Source: Gluconobacter thailandicus F149-1 = NBRC 100600 (GTDB taxonomy: Bacteria > Pseudomonadota > Alphaproteobacteria > Acetobacterales > Acetobacteraceae). From it: a stretch of 53,017 nucleotides of DNA. Each line of letters begins with the position of its first letter. The first letter of the stretch is position 1. The translations under genes were made by a program, and so were the position numbers. The stretch lies in the NCBI RefSeq assembly GCF_000964465.1, contig NZ_BANH01000044.1, positions 1 to 53,017 of the forward strand, written 5' to 3'. Below are positions 8,909-17,395 of this stretch, piece after piece. The notes below the pieces were generated by a model that saw nothing but the letters and a program-made list of their open reading frames with translations, had not been told where the DNA came from and did no database searches.

Positions 8909-10135
8909 TCAGGAGGGCGCAAAGCCCTGCACGCCCACCTGAAGCACGAAGAGTGACCCGGCAGCGCACATGAACAGATGGTCGCGCTTTGGACCACCGA
9001 ATGTCAGGTTCGAGCATCCCTGAGGCAAGCGAAGCCGACCAATCAACTTACCGGCCGGATTGAAAACAAACACCCCGCACAGGCCAAGTGGGCCCGATGC
9101 GCCACACCACAGATTTCCGAACACATCTACGCGGATACCATCCGGGTTAAGCTGCGCTCCATTGAGCTTCATGTCCGCAAAAATACGCCCGTTGGAAAGG
9201 CTGCCACCGTTCACGTCATAGACGTGGATCGCCTGATCGCCTCCCACCTTCTGCCCCGGCCCTTTGGGCGTCGAGACAATATACAGCGTCTTGTAGTCCG
9301 GAGAAAAACACAGGCCGTTCGGATCATGCAGATCCTTTTCCTGAAGGACGGCCTGAAGTGTTCCATCCGGGGAAATGCGAAAGACATGGTCAGTCTGGCG
9401 TTTCGTCCCGCCAATTTCGCCCGTCAGTTCACGGCCGATATTCCAGCGGATTTTTCCGTCCGGATTGGTCGGCCCACCGGGTTCATCCGCATGGCCTTCC
9501 GTGATGTTCGTGCCATAACCGGGATCCGTGAACCACAGGCTACCATCAGGGTGCGGCACCACGTCGTTGGGGGAGTTCAGTCCCTTCCCCTCAAACTTAT
9601 CCGCGAGAACCTTGACACTCCCGTCATGTTCCCATCGCACCACACGTCGGAAAAAATCTTCGCAGACGACAAGCCGACCGTCGAAGTCAAAACAGTTGCC
9701 GTTGGCTGCATATCCATCAGGCCGGAAATCCGTAATTTCTCCGGTTTCCCAGATATAGCGCAGAGCACGTGAACGAATGACATCGCTCAGAACCAGAAAG
9801 CGTCCTTCACTGCTCCAGGCTGGGCCTTCCAGCCAACCACCCTGATCCCAGACCCGTCGGATCGGAGCCGCAAAATACGTCAGATCCCGGAAGGACGGAT
9901 CAATCGCAATGACATCCGGATCCGGAAGGTAGCCAGGCCCCGCTTTCGCCCCCCAGGAACGTGGTGGCTGACTGATCACGCTCGGTGGCTCTATCGTCCC
10001 CGGTATTGCCGCTGCCTTGGCTTTGACCGCGCCCAGACAGGCTAAACCGGCGGCTCCGGACAGCACCTGTCGGCGTGCCAGAGAAATACCAGACCGGCTT
10101 TTTTCTTCAGTCTGAACCTTTGTTCCGTCAGACAT
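8909..10135 (-). CDS. Exported SMP-30/gluconolactonase family lactonase
   Basis: This probably periplasmic hydrolase opens sugar lactones such as glucono-delta-lactone, the product of membrane glucose dehydrogenase. The 408-residue protein starts with a long twin-arginine-type signal (LARRQVLSGAAGLACLGAVKAKA, given here as LARRQVL then the AGLACLG core, residues about 20-42). The SMP-30 beta-propeller follows, with blocks EGPAWSSEGRFLVLSD, GLNSPNDVVPHPDGSLWFTD, LHDPNGLCFSPD and NPDGIRVDVFGNLWCG. These carry the Asn and Asp residues that usually bind the metal. Its presence fits periplasmic sugar oxidation alongside sldA, although the genes are not adjacent. Substrate specificity is inferred from family. 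Confidence 0.85.
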   Translation of the reverse strand: MSDGTKVQTEEKSRSGISLARRQVLSGAAGLACLGAVKAKAAAIPGTIEPPSVISQPPRSWGAKAGPGYLPDPDVIAIDPSFRDLTYFAAPIRRVWDQGGWLEGPAWSSEGRFLVLSDVIRSRALRYIWETGEITDFRPDGYAANGNCFDFDGRLVVCEDFFRRVVRWEHDGSVKVLADKFEGKGLNSPNDVVPHPDGSLWFTDPGYGTNITEGHADEPGGPTNPDGKIRWNIGRELTGEIGGTKRQTDHVFRISPDGTLQAVLQEKDLHDPNGLCFSPDYKTLYIVSTPKGPGQKVGGDQAIHVYDVNGGSLSNGRIFADMKLNGAQLNPDGIRVDVFGNLWCGASGPLGLCGVFVFNPAGKLIGRLRLPQGCSNLTFGGPKRDHLFMCAAGSLFVLQVGVQGFAPS

Positions 10136-10146
10136 TGCCCCTCACT

Positions 10147-10170
10147 CCAGATAGAACACATCTATTCTGG
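10147..10170. repeat. Imperfect inverted repeat upstream of gluconolactonase gene
   Basis: CCAGATAGA, a five-base loop, and TCTATTCTGG form an imperfect dyad (one extra base) beginning 11 bases upstream of the ATG at 10135. It could be an operator or a leader hairpin. No regulator family is suggested by its sequence. Confidence 0.35.
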
Positions 10171-10252
10171 TGCGTTTTCTGAAGAGCGGAAATCAACATT
10201 TCGGAATAACAGGCGAATACCAGAGACTTTTCAAAATGCCCCGTCCAACGCC

Positions 10253-11371
10253 TTATTGTCCCTCAACCTCGATCAGCCGCACAACCCGATCCATGATCCG
10301 CTTTTCGCTATAAGACGCAACAGCCCGCTGACGCCCGCGCTCCCCCATCGTACGGGCTCGTGGCAGATCCTGCGTCAAAGACCTCAGAGCGCGGGATAAT
10401 GGCGCTGACAGGCCCGGCGGCACCAGATACCCGGTCTCTCCGTCCACAACCTGTTCCCGCGGACCACGAACATCCGTGGCGACAACCGGCAGTTCCGTCA
10501 GCATCGCTTCAATGACGGACATAGGCAGACCTTCAAAATGGCTTGGCAACGCAAACACATCCGCCGCAGCCAGCAGGTCCGGAACATCTTCCCGATACCC
10601 CAGCATCCGCAAACGGTCGCCCAAACGGTCTCTGGCTCTTTCAAAAGACGGTCCGAGATCGTCCCCATGATCGGAAAGGAGGCGCTCACCCACAACCCAC
10701 AACTCAGCTCCCGGCACATCTTCCATGGCCCGAAGCAGTTCCGGATGCCCCTTGTGGCGCACCAGCCGGGACACCACGATTACGACAGGCCGATCTTCCG
10801 GAACACCCAACTCCTTGCGGATGCGCGCCCGGACCAACGGGTCAGCGTGATAGCGCTGCGGGTCACGCCCATTTCCGATTGCAAGGGGATGACTGTTTAA
10901 ATGTAGCCGTCTTGCATCCCGCGCTTCTTCTACAGAGACGGTCATGTAAAGCGTGGTGATGCGCCCTGCTGCCCATTCCAGAACAATAGACAGCAGGCGT
11001 CGCGCCAGAGAACCGGGTTGATTGAACAGGAAACCGTGGCAGGTATAGGCAATGACCGGAACGCCACAGAGCCGTGCCGCAAACCGGGCCAGAATCCCGC
11101 TGATTGGCATGTGCCCATGAACGACATCCGGCTTTTCCCGCCGGATCAGTCGAACGAGCGCCACAAACGCCCGAAGCTGCGCCACCGGAGACAGAGACCG
11201 CGCCATCGGAACCGCGTGAACCACAAACCCATCAGCGCGTACCGGAGCCAGATGCGGCCCTTCCGCACACGCCCCCTGAACGTCATGCCCGGCGTCCCGC
11301 AGGGCTTTCATCAACGGAAACAGGAACTGTCTCAGGGAGAAATCAACATTCGTGATTTCAAGGATCTTCAC
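10253..11371 (-). CDS. Glycosyltransferase family 4 protein
   Basis: This GT-B fold enzyme should transfer a sugar from a nucleotide-sugar onto a lipid-linked or polysaccharide acceptor at the cytoplasmic membrane. Over 372 residues it has an N-terminal acceptor domain with VHGHMPISGILAR and a C-terminal donor domain with VSRLVRHKGHPELLRAM, ADVFALPSHFEGLPMSVIEAM and the EX7E-type region ending near GETGYLVPPG. The predicted start is GTG at 11371, ten bases after the heparinase-like gene's stop, so it is probably the last gene of the rpe operon. The product polysaccharide is unknown. Confidence 0.87.
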   Translation of the reverse strand: MKILEITNVDFSLRQFLFPLMKALRDAGHDVQGACAEGPHLAPVRADGFVVHAVPMARSLSPVAQLRAFVALVRLIRREKPDVVHGHMPISGILARFAARLCGVPVIAYTCHGFLFNQPGSLARRLLSIVLEWAAGRITTLYMTVSVEEARDARRLHLNSHPLAIGNGRDPQRYHADPLVRARIRKELGVPEDRPVVIVVSRLVRHKGHPELLRAMEDVPGAELWVVGERLLSDHGDDLGPSFERARDRLGDRLRMLGYREDVPDLLAAADVFALPSHFEGLPMSVIEAMLTELPVVATDVRGPREQVVDGETGYLVPPGLSAPLSRALRSLTQDLPRARTMGERGRQRAVASYSEKRIMDRVVRLIEVEGQ

Positions 11372-11381
11372 AGAACGACCT

Positions 11382-13067
11382 TTATTCCGGGATGCGTTCC
11401 AGCAGCCATGTCACCGTCTGGGAGACAGTCTGCAACGGCTTGGTAGGCGGCGTTTCGGGTTTAGGCGTTTCCGGCTTCACGTCGTCTGGCTTATCCGCAC
11501 TTTCCGTCTCGGGTTTTTCCACGACCGGAACCACCTTCCGAAGCGATGCAATCACGATCTGCTTCGTTGCTTCCCGTCGGCCACGCGCCAGATAGACGTC
11601 ATCTTCCAGCAACAGCATTCCGCCCTTCTGACGGAAGCGCCAGATCATGCCACCGACCTGGAGGATGATATCCTCATCATCGCGGGTGACACGCACATCC
11701 GGATGAATGTGAAAGCGCAGAGCAAAAGGCGTTTCGCGTTCGCCTTCAAGGACCTCCTGCCCGCGCAGGTCTTCACCATCCGCTCCCAGATACAGACGTC
11801 GCGTCCATTTCACGCCTAGTGGTGGGTGATACCCGTCATGGGACAGGTCAAGCCAGTGAGCCTCACCGCTGGTCTGGTGCTCACACGTGACGTGCGCCGG
11901 ACGACGGGTTACATGCCCGTTCAGACCGAAATCCGATGATGAAAGACCGTCCGCAACCAGCACCGTATGAGACGCGCTGGCACGAAGCGCCTGTTCCCAT
12001 GCGCCTGTTTGTGCACTGCCACAGTTGACGAACAGACGATGCCGCTGGTTCGAGAACTCGAAGGACAAAGTACCCGCATGGGCCGTGCGGTCATATCCGG
12101 CAGACGCAGGGGGCCCACTATCCACAAGGAGCAAAGACTTCCCCAGCGCCAGGCGCGTAAATTTACCCTGAGGCATGGCTGGGGCAATCAGCTTCTGGCG
12201 AGATCCCAGCGCAAGAACATCTTCCACCGCCGCGCTGTAGCGCTCTCCAGAACCGTTAAAGACAGCCAAACCACCATCCCCATGCCGCATGGCACGCAGA
12301 ACAGGGCACACTCGATCCAGAGCCATATCGAGAACCGGAGGCACACTGGAATGGGCTGTGCGGAACATGACGGACATTTCCGCCAGTTCACGCGCCGTCT
12401 GGTACTGCGCCTCGGGGGAACGCTCAATCACCACCCCATCCGGCAGGATCAGGCGTTCGATTTCAAACGGCAGATAACGCAGAAACCGTGTCATGAAGCC
12501 AGAATGATCCGGCATGGCCAGAGCTGCCGCCAGAAGACCACGCAGAGCCGTCAGTCCACGCCACCCTTGTGGCTCCAGTGGCAGAAGGGCCGCAATGGTG
12601 CGACCTTCCACCAGCATCCGCTCCATCAGCTTCTGCTGAAGTTTCCGATCAGCAGAGGCAAGACAGAATTCATGATTGGCCAGCCAGGAAGAAAGGCGCC
12701 CTCCGGTAACGCAGGCATCTTTCACCAATGGATCGGTCGGCGGATGCGCCAGCCAGTCCCCGACCAGTGCACGGGCTGTCAGACGGGCATCGTCACTGCC
12801 AAGAGCACGAAGGTCACGCAGCCATGCAAAACTGTGCAGCCACTGTTTCGCAGGTTCCGGCCATGGACCACGCTCCCACTTGCCGCGGGGCAAATCGTAA
12901 TCCTGTCGATCAAACCGAAAACGACCCGCGACAAGGCGGGCGCCCTGCTCGGCATCCCCTTTCCACGGGTCGCGATAAACATACACAGGCCCTTCCAGGG
13001 CGGCACCACCAACAGGCAAACGTGCAAAAGAAAGCTTAGCGTCCTTGATCCAGCGACTAATGGGCAT
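11382..13067 (-). CDS. Heparinase II/III-like family protein
   Basis: The 561-residue protein combines an alpha/alpha-toroid N-terminal half (about 60-300; LPLEPQGWRGLTALRGLLAAAL, RSPEAQYQTARELAEM) with a heparinase II/III-like beta domain (about 310-510; HAGTLSFEFSNQRHRLFVNCG). Family members cleave uronic-acid polysaccharides, but many proteobacterial relatives beside rpe have no proven activity. No signal peptide is visible, which is odd for a polysaccharide lyase. A Pro/Glu/Thr/Lys-rich segment (about residues 515-545) precedes a short conserved tail. Its ATG overlaps the rpe stop by one base (TGATG), so the two are translationally coupled. Function is inferred from family only. Confidence 0.83.
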   Translation of the reverse strand: MPISRWIKDAKLSFARLPVGGAALEGPVYVYRDPWKGDAEQGARLVAGRFRFDRQDYDLPRGKWERGPWPEPAKQWLHSFAWLRDLRALGSDDARLTARALVGDWLAHPPTDPLVKDACVTGGRLSSWLANHEFCLASADRKLQQKLMERMLVEGRTIAALLPLEPQGWRGLTALRGLLAAALAMPDHSGFMTRFLRYLPFEIERLILPDGVVIERSPEAQYQTARELAEMSVMFRTAHSSVPPVLDMALDRVCPVLRAMRHGDGGLAVFNGSGERYSAAVEDVLALGSRQKLIAPAMPQGKFTRLALGKSLLLVDSGPPASAGYDRTAHAGTLSFEFSNQRHRLFVNCGSAQTGAWEQALRASASHTVLVADGLSSSDFGLNGHVTRRPAHVTCEHQTSGEAHWLDLSHDGYHPPLGVKWTRRLYLGADGEDLRGQEVLEGERETPFALRFHIHPDVRVTRDDEDIILQVGGMIWRFRQKGGMLLLEDDVYLARGRREATKQIVIASLRKVVPVVEKPETESADKPDDVKPETPKPETPPTKPLQTVSQTVTWLLERIPE

Positions 13068-13741
13068 CAGGCACTGTCTTCCTTGAATGGACCTTCAAGG
13101 GCGTGAATGGCTGAATCGCGATCCGCTTTTCCAAAAATTGCAGACCCCGCCACCAGCATTCTGGCACCTGCTTCAACCACGCGCGGAGCCGTCGTCGGAT
13201 CAACTCCGCCATCAATTGCCAGAATAATATCCCGGCCGCTGTCCTTGATCATGCGGGCCAGCGTCCGGATCTTCGGAAGCTGACTTTCCAGGAAGCTCTG
13301 ACCACCAAAACCCGGATTCACGGTCATGACCAGAATGATGTCCACCAGATCCAGAACCTGAGACAATGCTTCCGGCGGCGTTGCCGGGCAGATCGCGATT
13401 CCGGGACGGCAACCCAGAGCACGGATGGTCTGGAGCGTCCGATGAACATGCGGTGCATTTTCCACATGAACCGTGATGTGATCCGCACCGGCTTTTGCCG
13501 TGGCTTCCAGATACGGGTCGACCGGATCAATCATCAGATGCACGTCGAACTTCGCGTCCGTGTGCTTTCGCAGCGCAGCGATAACCGGTGGGCCGAAGGA
13601 GATGTTCGGCACGAAATGACCGTCCATCACATCCAGATGCAACCAGGGCGCACGGGAGATGGATGCAATCTCATCTCCAAGACGGGCGAAGTCGGCAGCC
13701 AGCAGGCTGGGGGCGACAATGATCGGTGATCGTTCTGTCAT
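13067..13741 (-). CDS. rpe: Ribulose-phosphate 3-epimerase
   Basis: This cytoplasmic pentose-phosphate enzyme interconverts D-ribulose 5-phosphate and D-xylulose 5-phosphate. The pathway is central in Gluconobacter-type metabolism, which lacks a complete Embden-Meyerhof route. The 224-residue TIM barrel shows the metal and catalytic residues His35 and Asp37 in LHLDVMDGHFVPN, His68 in FDVHLMI, the loop MTVNPGFGGQ, and the Asp of LAIDGGVD. Length is standard. It is the first gene of a three-gene operon with the heparinase-like protein and a glycosyltransferase. It is divergent from the sugar isomerase at 13901. Confidence 0.97.
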   Translation of the reverse strand: MTERSPIIVAPSLLAADFARLGDEIASISRAPWLHLDVMDGHFVPNISFGPPVIAALRKHTDAKFDVHLMIDPVDPYLEATAKAGADHITVHVENAPHVHRTLQTIRALGCRPGIAICPATPPEALSQVLDLVDIILVMTVNPGFGGQSFLESQLPKIRTLARMIKDSGRDIILAIDGGVDPTTAPRVVEAGARMLVAGSAIFGKADRDSAIHALEGPFKEDSA

Positions 13742-13900
13742 GACTTATGTATCGGCAAAGCAAACTCCAGACGCAAGACAGTTCCGCACATGCCCGCGTG
13801 TTCGTGAGCGACACAGCATTCACGCCTCCGGGAACCCGATGGTCTCTGATGCGTCCTCAATGACACTGGCTGATGATTACAAACGCAGTGTGGAGTTTTT

Positions 13901-15160
13901 ATGTCCGACCGCCTTTCTCCAATCCTTTTGAGCCGCGACGCCTGGATCCGTCGTCCATCCCACCGGGCGTGGCTCGAAATGCAGGGGCGCAGGCTGCTGG
14001 ATTTCAGCAAGGAAGGCTGCATTGACGGCGGCTTCGCAGGACTGGATTTGCAGGGCAACCTGCCAGACGGTGCCAAGCCGGAAGCCACCCTTACCGCACG
14101 TTGTGTCCATGCTTATGCCACGGCAGAACTCCAGGGCATTCCGGGCAGCGCGCCTCTTGTTGCACATGGCGTCAATGCGCTTCTGACCTCATTCCGCGAT
14201 CAGGAACATGGCGGGTGGAACCATTTTGCCGATCGTCCCCATGACTCCAAGCAAGCCTATCTCCACGCTTTCGTTGCCTTGGCAGCTTCCTCTGCTGTGC
14301 TGATTGGTGTGGAAGACGCAAACACCCTTCTCAAAGACGCCATTCATCAGATCGAGACGCATTTCTGGTCCGAGGAAGAAGGCGTCATGCGCGAAAGCTT
14401 CGCAGACGACTGGTCAGCCGAGGAGAACTACCGTGGCGCCAACAGCAACATGCACTCCACCGAAGCCTTCATGGCGCTGGCGGACGTTACCGGGGATATA
14501 AAATGGCTGCACCGCGCCCTGCGAATCGTCACAAAGTTCGTTCATGAACTGGCTCCCCAGCAGGGCTTTGCCATGCCGGAACATTTCAGCCGGGACTGGG
14601 ATCTGCTGCGGAACTACCATGAAGACAAGCCCACAGACGATCTTCGCCCCTATGGCATGACACCCGGACATTTCGTGGAATGGTCCCATCTGACCGTGAA
14701 ACTTGAAGCCGCCCTTCTACGCCGCGGTGAAAAAGCCCCCGGCTGGATGCTCCATGATGCACAGGCGCTGTTTGAAACCGGCATGAAAGCCGGCTGGAAC
14801 GTCGATGGCCTGCCGGGCATGGTTTACACGATCGACTGGGAGCACAAACCCCATGTTCGATCCCGCGTTCACTGGGCCCACGCCGAAGCCCTGACAGCCG
14901 CTATCAATTTGTATAAGCGCACGGGCAATCCGAATTACGAGCACTGGTACAGAACGATCTGGGACTACATCGATACGACCCTGATCGATCGCGATTTTGG
15001 AAGCTGGTTCAACGAAGTCAGCCCCGAAGGCGAGCCCACCGAACATATCTACAAAGGCAAAGGCGATCTTTATCACGCCTACCAGTCCACGCTTGCCCCC
15101 ATGATGCCCCTGTCACCGTCCCTCGCCACGGCCATCGAGCAGATTGGCGTTCCTTACTAA
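13901..15160 (+). CDS. AGE-family aldose-ketose isomerase/epimerase (YihS/mannose isomerase-like)
   Basis: This is a cytoplasmic alpha6/alpha6-barrel enzyme of the N-acylglucosamine 2-epimerase superfamily, 419 residues. Histidines occur at 185 (SNMHSTEAFMAL), 257 (MTPGHFVEWSHL) and 392 (GDLYHAYQ). Their spacing matches the catalytic histidines I recall for YihS (176, 248, 383), offset by nine throughout. This favours isomerisation of free sugars such as mannose/fructose/glucose, or sulfoquinovose, over N-acyl epimerisation. GGAG at 13891-13894 supports the ATG. No sulfoquinovose genes are nearby, so a mannose/fructose-type substrate is more likely, but this is unproven. Confidence 0.83.
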   Translation: MSDRLSPILLSRDAWIRRPSHRAWLEMQGRRLLDFSKEGCIDGGFAGLDLQGNLPDGAKPEATLTARCVHAYATAELQGIPGSAPLVAHGVNALLTSFRDQEHGGWNHFADRPHDSKQAYLHAFVALAASSAVLIGVEDANTLLKDAIHQIETHFWSEEEGVMRESFADDWSAEENYRGANSNMHSTEAFMALADVTGDIKWLHRALRIVTKFVHELAPQQGFAMPEHFSRDWDLLRNYHEDKPTDDLRPYGMTPGHFVEWSHLTVKLEAALLRRGEKAPGWMLHDAQALFETGMKAGWNVDGLPGMVYTIDWEHKPHVRSRVHWAHAEALTAAINLYKRTGNPNYEHWYRTIWDYIDTTLIDRDFGSWFNEVSPEGEPTEHIYKGKGDLYHAYQSTLAPMMPLSPSLATAIEQIGVPY

Positions 15161-15747
15161 ACTCCGTCTCTGGAGGGTGGCGTTTTCGTCAGAACATAGA
15201 CTGGCAGCGCCACGGCCTCCCGAAGCAGATACCAGAGTTCCGGGACACGAAACCGTGCTGGATAAGCGCCTGAAACCCGGTTTACGCCTGCATGGCGCAG
15301 CGCCCATTCCGCACGCATGATGTGAAACCATTGTGAGACGACAACCGCGCCATCGGGAGACTCTTCCGCTACATGCAAAGCGGTGAGCCAGGTGTTGTTG
15401 CCCTGTGAGTCGACGATGATGTCTGACGCTGGCACACCATGCGCCTCCAGCCAGTGCGCCATGATTTCCGCTTCATCCTGATGGTTTTCCGTCTCGACGG
15501 CACCGCTGACCATCAGGGTTCGGACATGATGCTCTTTCCAAAGATTCAGGCCGGTTTCCAACCGATCCTGCAAAGCCGGTCTCGGAACTCCCTGATCCGT
15601 TACCGCTGTTCCAAAAATCACAGCCATTTCCGCAGGCTGAACAGAAGATCGCACACCGTACCAGGCGACAGCGCCACACCACGCAGTCAGCAGAAGACCC
15701 AGGACACAAAAGGCCATCAGTCCGGTTTTAAAAAGCGAGCGCCTCAC
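15157..15747 (-). CDS. YdcF/SanA-like (DUF218) membrane-anchored protein
   Basis: The 196-residue protein has one N-terminal membrane segment (about residues 8-30) followed by a DUF218 domain with AVIFGTAVTDQGVPRPAL, RLETGLNLW, VSGAV, EAEIMAHWLEAHGV and QGNNTWLTAL, then VSQWFHIMRAEWAL. Relatives (SanA, YdcF, ElyC) act in envelope integrity or bind nucleotides, and the catalytic role is not settled. The ATG overlaps the MFS gene's stop (ATGA at 15744-15747), so the pair is one transcription unit. The 3' end overlaps the isomerase gene's end by four bases in convergent orientation. Confidence 0.83.
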   Translation of the reverse strand: MRRSLFKTGLMAFCVLGLLLTAWCGAVAWYGVRSSVQPAEMAVIFGTAVTDQGVPRPALQDRLETGLNLWKEHHVRTLMVSGAVETENHQDEAEIMAHWLEAHGVPASDIIVDSQGNNTWLTALHVAEESPDGAVVVSQWFHIMRAEWALRHAGVNRVSGAYPARFRVPELWYLLREAVALPVYVLTKTPPSRDGV

Positions 15748-16973
15748 AAATGCTTCTCACTCTGCTGCTGGCGAACATGGGTAATGTAGAGCAACGCGAC
15801 GACTGCGGCCAGAAACCCTGAAAGCGCACCAACGCCAAGAGACCACCTTGGCCCGAACTGGTTGGCCACCCATCCCACAACCGGCGCTCCAAACGGAGAC
15901 GCCCCGGCAAACACGGCAAATCGGATCGCCAGCACACGCCCGCGCATCGCAGGTTCGCTGGAAAGCTGCATGAAGCTGTTGCTGGTCGCTGTGAACGTCA
16001 GGGACGACATTCCCGTGATGATGAGAGCCAGCGCAAAGATCCAGTAACTGGGTGCCAGCGCCGCAAACAGACAGCCCGCACCAAAAATCACGGAGCCCCT
16101 TAGCAGGACATCAAAATCCGCCTGCATTCGGCGTGCGGCCAAAAACCCGCCCAGCAGCGTCCCGATCGCCATGGCAGAATTCAGAACGCCATAACCATGG
16201 GCACCTACGTGAAAAACACCGACCGCCATGGTCGCAATAAAGATCGGGAAATTCAGCCCGAAGGCGCCTATGATGAACAGCATCACAAGAATGGTCCGCA
16301 GATCTTCCCGCGCCCAGACATAACGCAACCCGCTCGTCAGGGCATTGCGTTCGTCTTTCTTTGCACGTTCAAAACGGAACAGCTTATCTCTCCGGATCAG
16401 CAGAAGAGACGCCGTTACGCCAAAAAACGACAGGCCATTCAGCATAAACGACCAGCCTGACCCGACCTCCGCAATACAGAAACCGGCCACCGCAGGCCCG
16501 ATCATGCGCCCGGCATTATAAGACATCGAGTTGATGCCAACCGCATTCGGGAGATCCTTTTCTCCCACAAGCTCGCCAACAAATGTCTGCCGGATCGGAC
16601 TGTCAAACGCCGCCACGCAACCGCTGAGAAAGGCAAACAGATCCACCTGCCACAGCCGAACCGTACCTGTAACGACCAGAAGCCCCAGACCAACAGCCAG
16701 AGTGCCCAAAGCTGCCTGCGTAAACAGGAGGAATTTATGTTTTTCAACCCGGTCCGCAACAAGGCCGGTCCAGAGGATCAGCAGAAGCGGGGGCGCGAGC
16801 TGAAGGGCCATAACGATGCCAATGGCCATGGCATCATGGTTTGTCAGTTCTGTAAGGACCAGCCAGTCCTGGGTCGTGAGCTGCATCCATGTTCCAATAT
16901 TGGAACACACGGATCCCATGGCCCAGATACGATAATTGGGCCGCCCCAGGGAACGGAAGGTCTCACCGAGCAC
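15744..16973 (-). CDS. MFS transporter, EntS-like (MFS_3) family
   Basis: This inner-membrane proton-coupled exporter has about 12 predicted membrane segments. Of 409 residues, characteristic blocks are SNIGTWMQLTTQDWLVL near the N-terminus, LVADRVEKHKFLL in the loop 2-3 region, FDSPIRQTFVGELV, and RGRVLAIRFAVFAGASPFGAP. The GTG at 16973 is chosen because GAAGGA sits six bases upstream; the longer reading from GTG at 17030 adds 19 residues with no family support. EntS-like carriers export siderophores or drugs, but no siderophore genes are nearby, so the substrate is open. Confidence 0.87.
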   Translation of the reverse strand: MLGETFRSLGRPNYRIWAMGSVCSNIGTWMQLTTQDWLVLTELTNHDAMAIGIVMALQLAPPLLLILWTGLVADRVEKHKFLLFTQAALGTLAVGLGLLVVTGTVRLWQVDLFAFLSGCVAAFDSPIRQTFVGELVGEKDLPNAVGINSMSYNAGRMIGPAVAGFCIAEVGSGWSFMLNGLSFFGVTASLLLIRRDKLFRFERAKKDERNALTSGLRYVWAREDLRTILVMLFIIGAFGLNFPIFIATMAVGVFHVGAHGYGVLNSAMAIGTLLGGFLAARRMQADFDVLLRGSVIFGAGCLFAALAPSYWIFALALIITGMSSLTFTATSNSFMQLSSEPAMRGRVLAIRFAVFAGASPFGAPVVGWVANQFGPRWSLGVGALSGFLAAVVALLYITHVRQQQSEKHL

Positions 16974-17395
16974 AGGCGATCCTTCGGACTGAAATACAAC
17001 AGATGGGCGGACAGACGGGCATCCACCCACTCTCAGGAATCTTCCGTTGGATGTCGAGGGTTATTCCATCACGAAGACTTTGGAACCTGTTTGAAAAATC
17101 AGTGACGTGTTCTGGGTGTGGACACCAGATCAGACGGAACCTGGGGCCAGAAGCACCGGAAAGACGAAACATTATCCGTTTGAGATGCCGAGAGAAGAAC
17201 GGGAGCGCATCACGCCTTTGATGCTGCACCCCCGACGCCATGGAAAGCCGCGCAAAATTAAGTTCTGCGTGGTTTTCCAAACAGGTTGTTATTACTTTGG
17301 GCTCCAAACGCGACTGTCATGCCAGACGATCCCGTTTTACCTGCATTTCAAGTCAATGAGATGATTGAGAAAACCGAAAACAGGATTTTAGATCT
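16974..17395. other. Intergenic region with a probable transposase relic
   Basis: No intact gene is supported in these 422 bases. They hold the upstream region of the MFS gene and, at about 17185-17364, a degenerate transposase N-terminus described separately. Overlapping open frames on both strands look like non-coding shadows. Confidence 0.6.
17185..17364 (+). pseudogene. Degenerate remnant resembling an IS5-type transposase N-terminus
   Basis: The plus-strand reading gives ERERITPLMLHPRRHGKPRK, then FCVVFQTGC, then CQTIPFYLHFKSMR before a stop. This order resembles IS5-group transposases: DAEW-x-x-IxPLLP-RRxGRPRK, a YVLRTGCxW block, then WQTVYYHFRRW. There is no good start codon or ribosome site, no DDE catalytic part, and no terminal repeats were found. 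I read it as an old, truncated insertion-sequence relic bordering the AT-rich polysaccharide genes. The resemblance is short and could be chance. Confidence 0.35.

Noticed and set aside
11967-13106. Plus-strand open frame of 379 residues over the heparinase-like gene
   Set aside because: Antisense shadow; the minus-strand gene is coupled to rpe and has family motifs.
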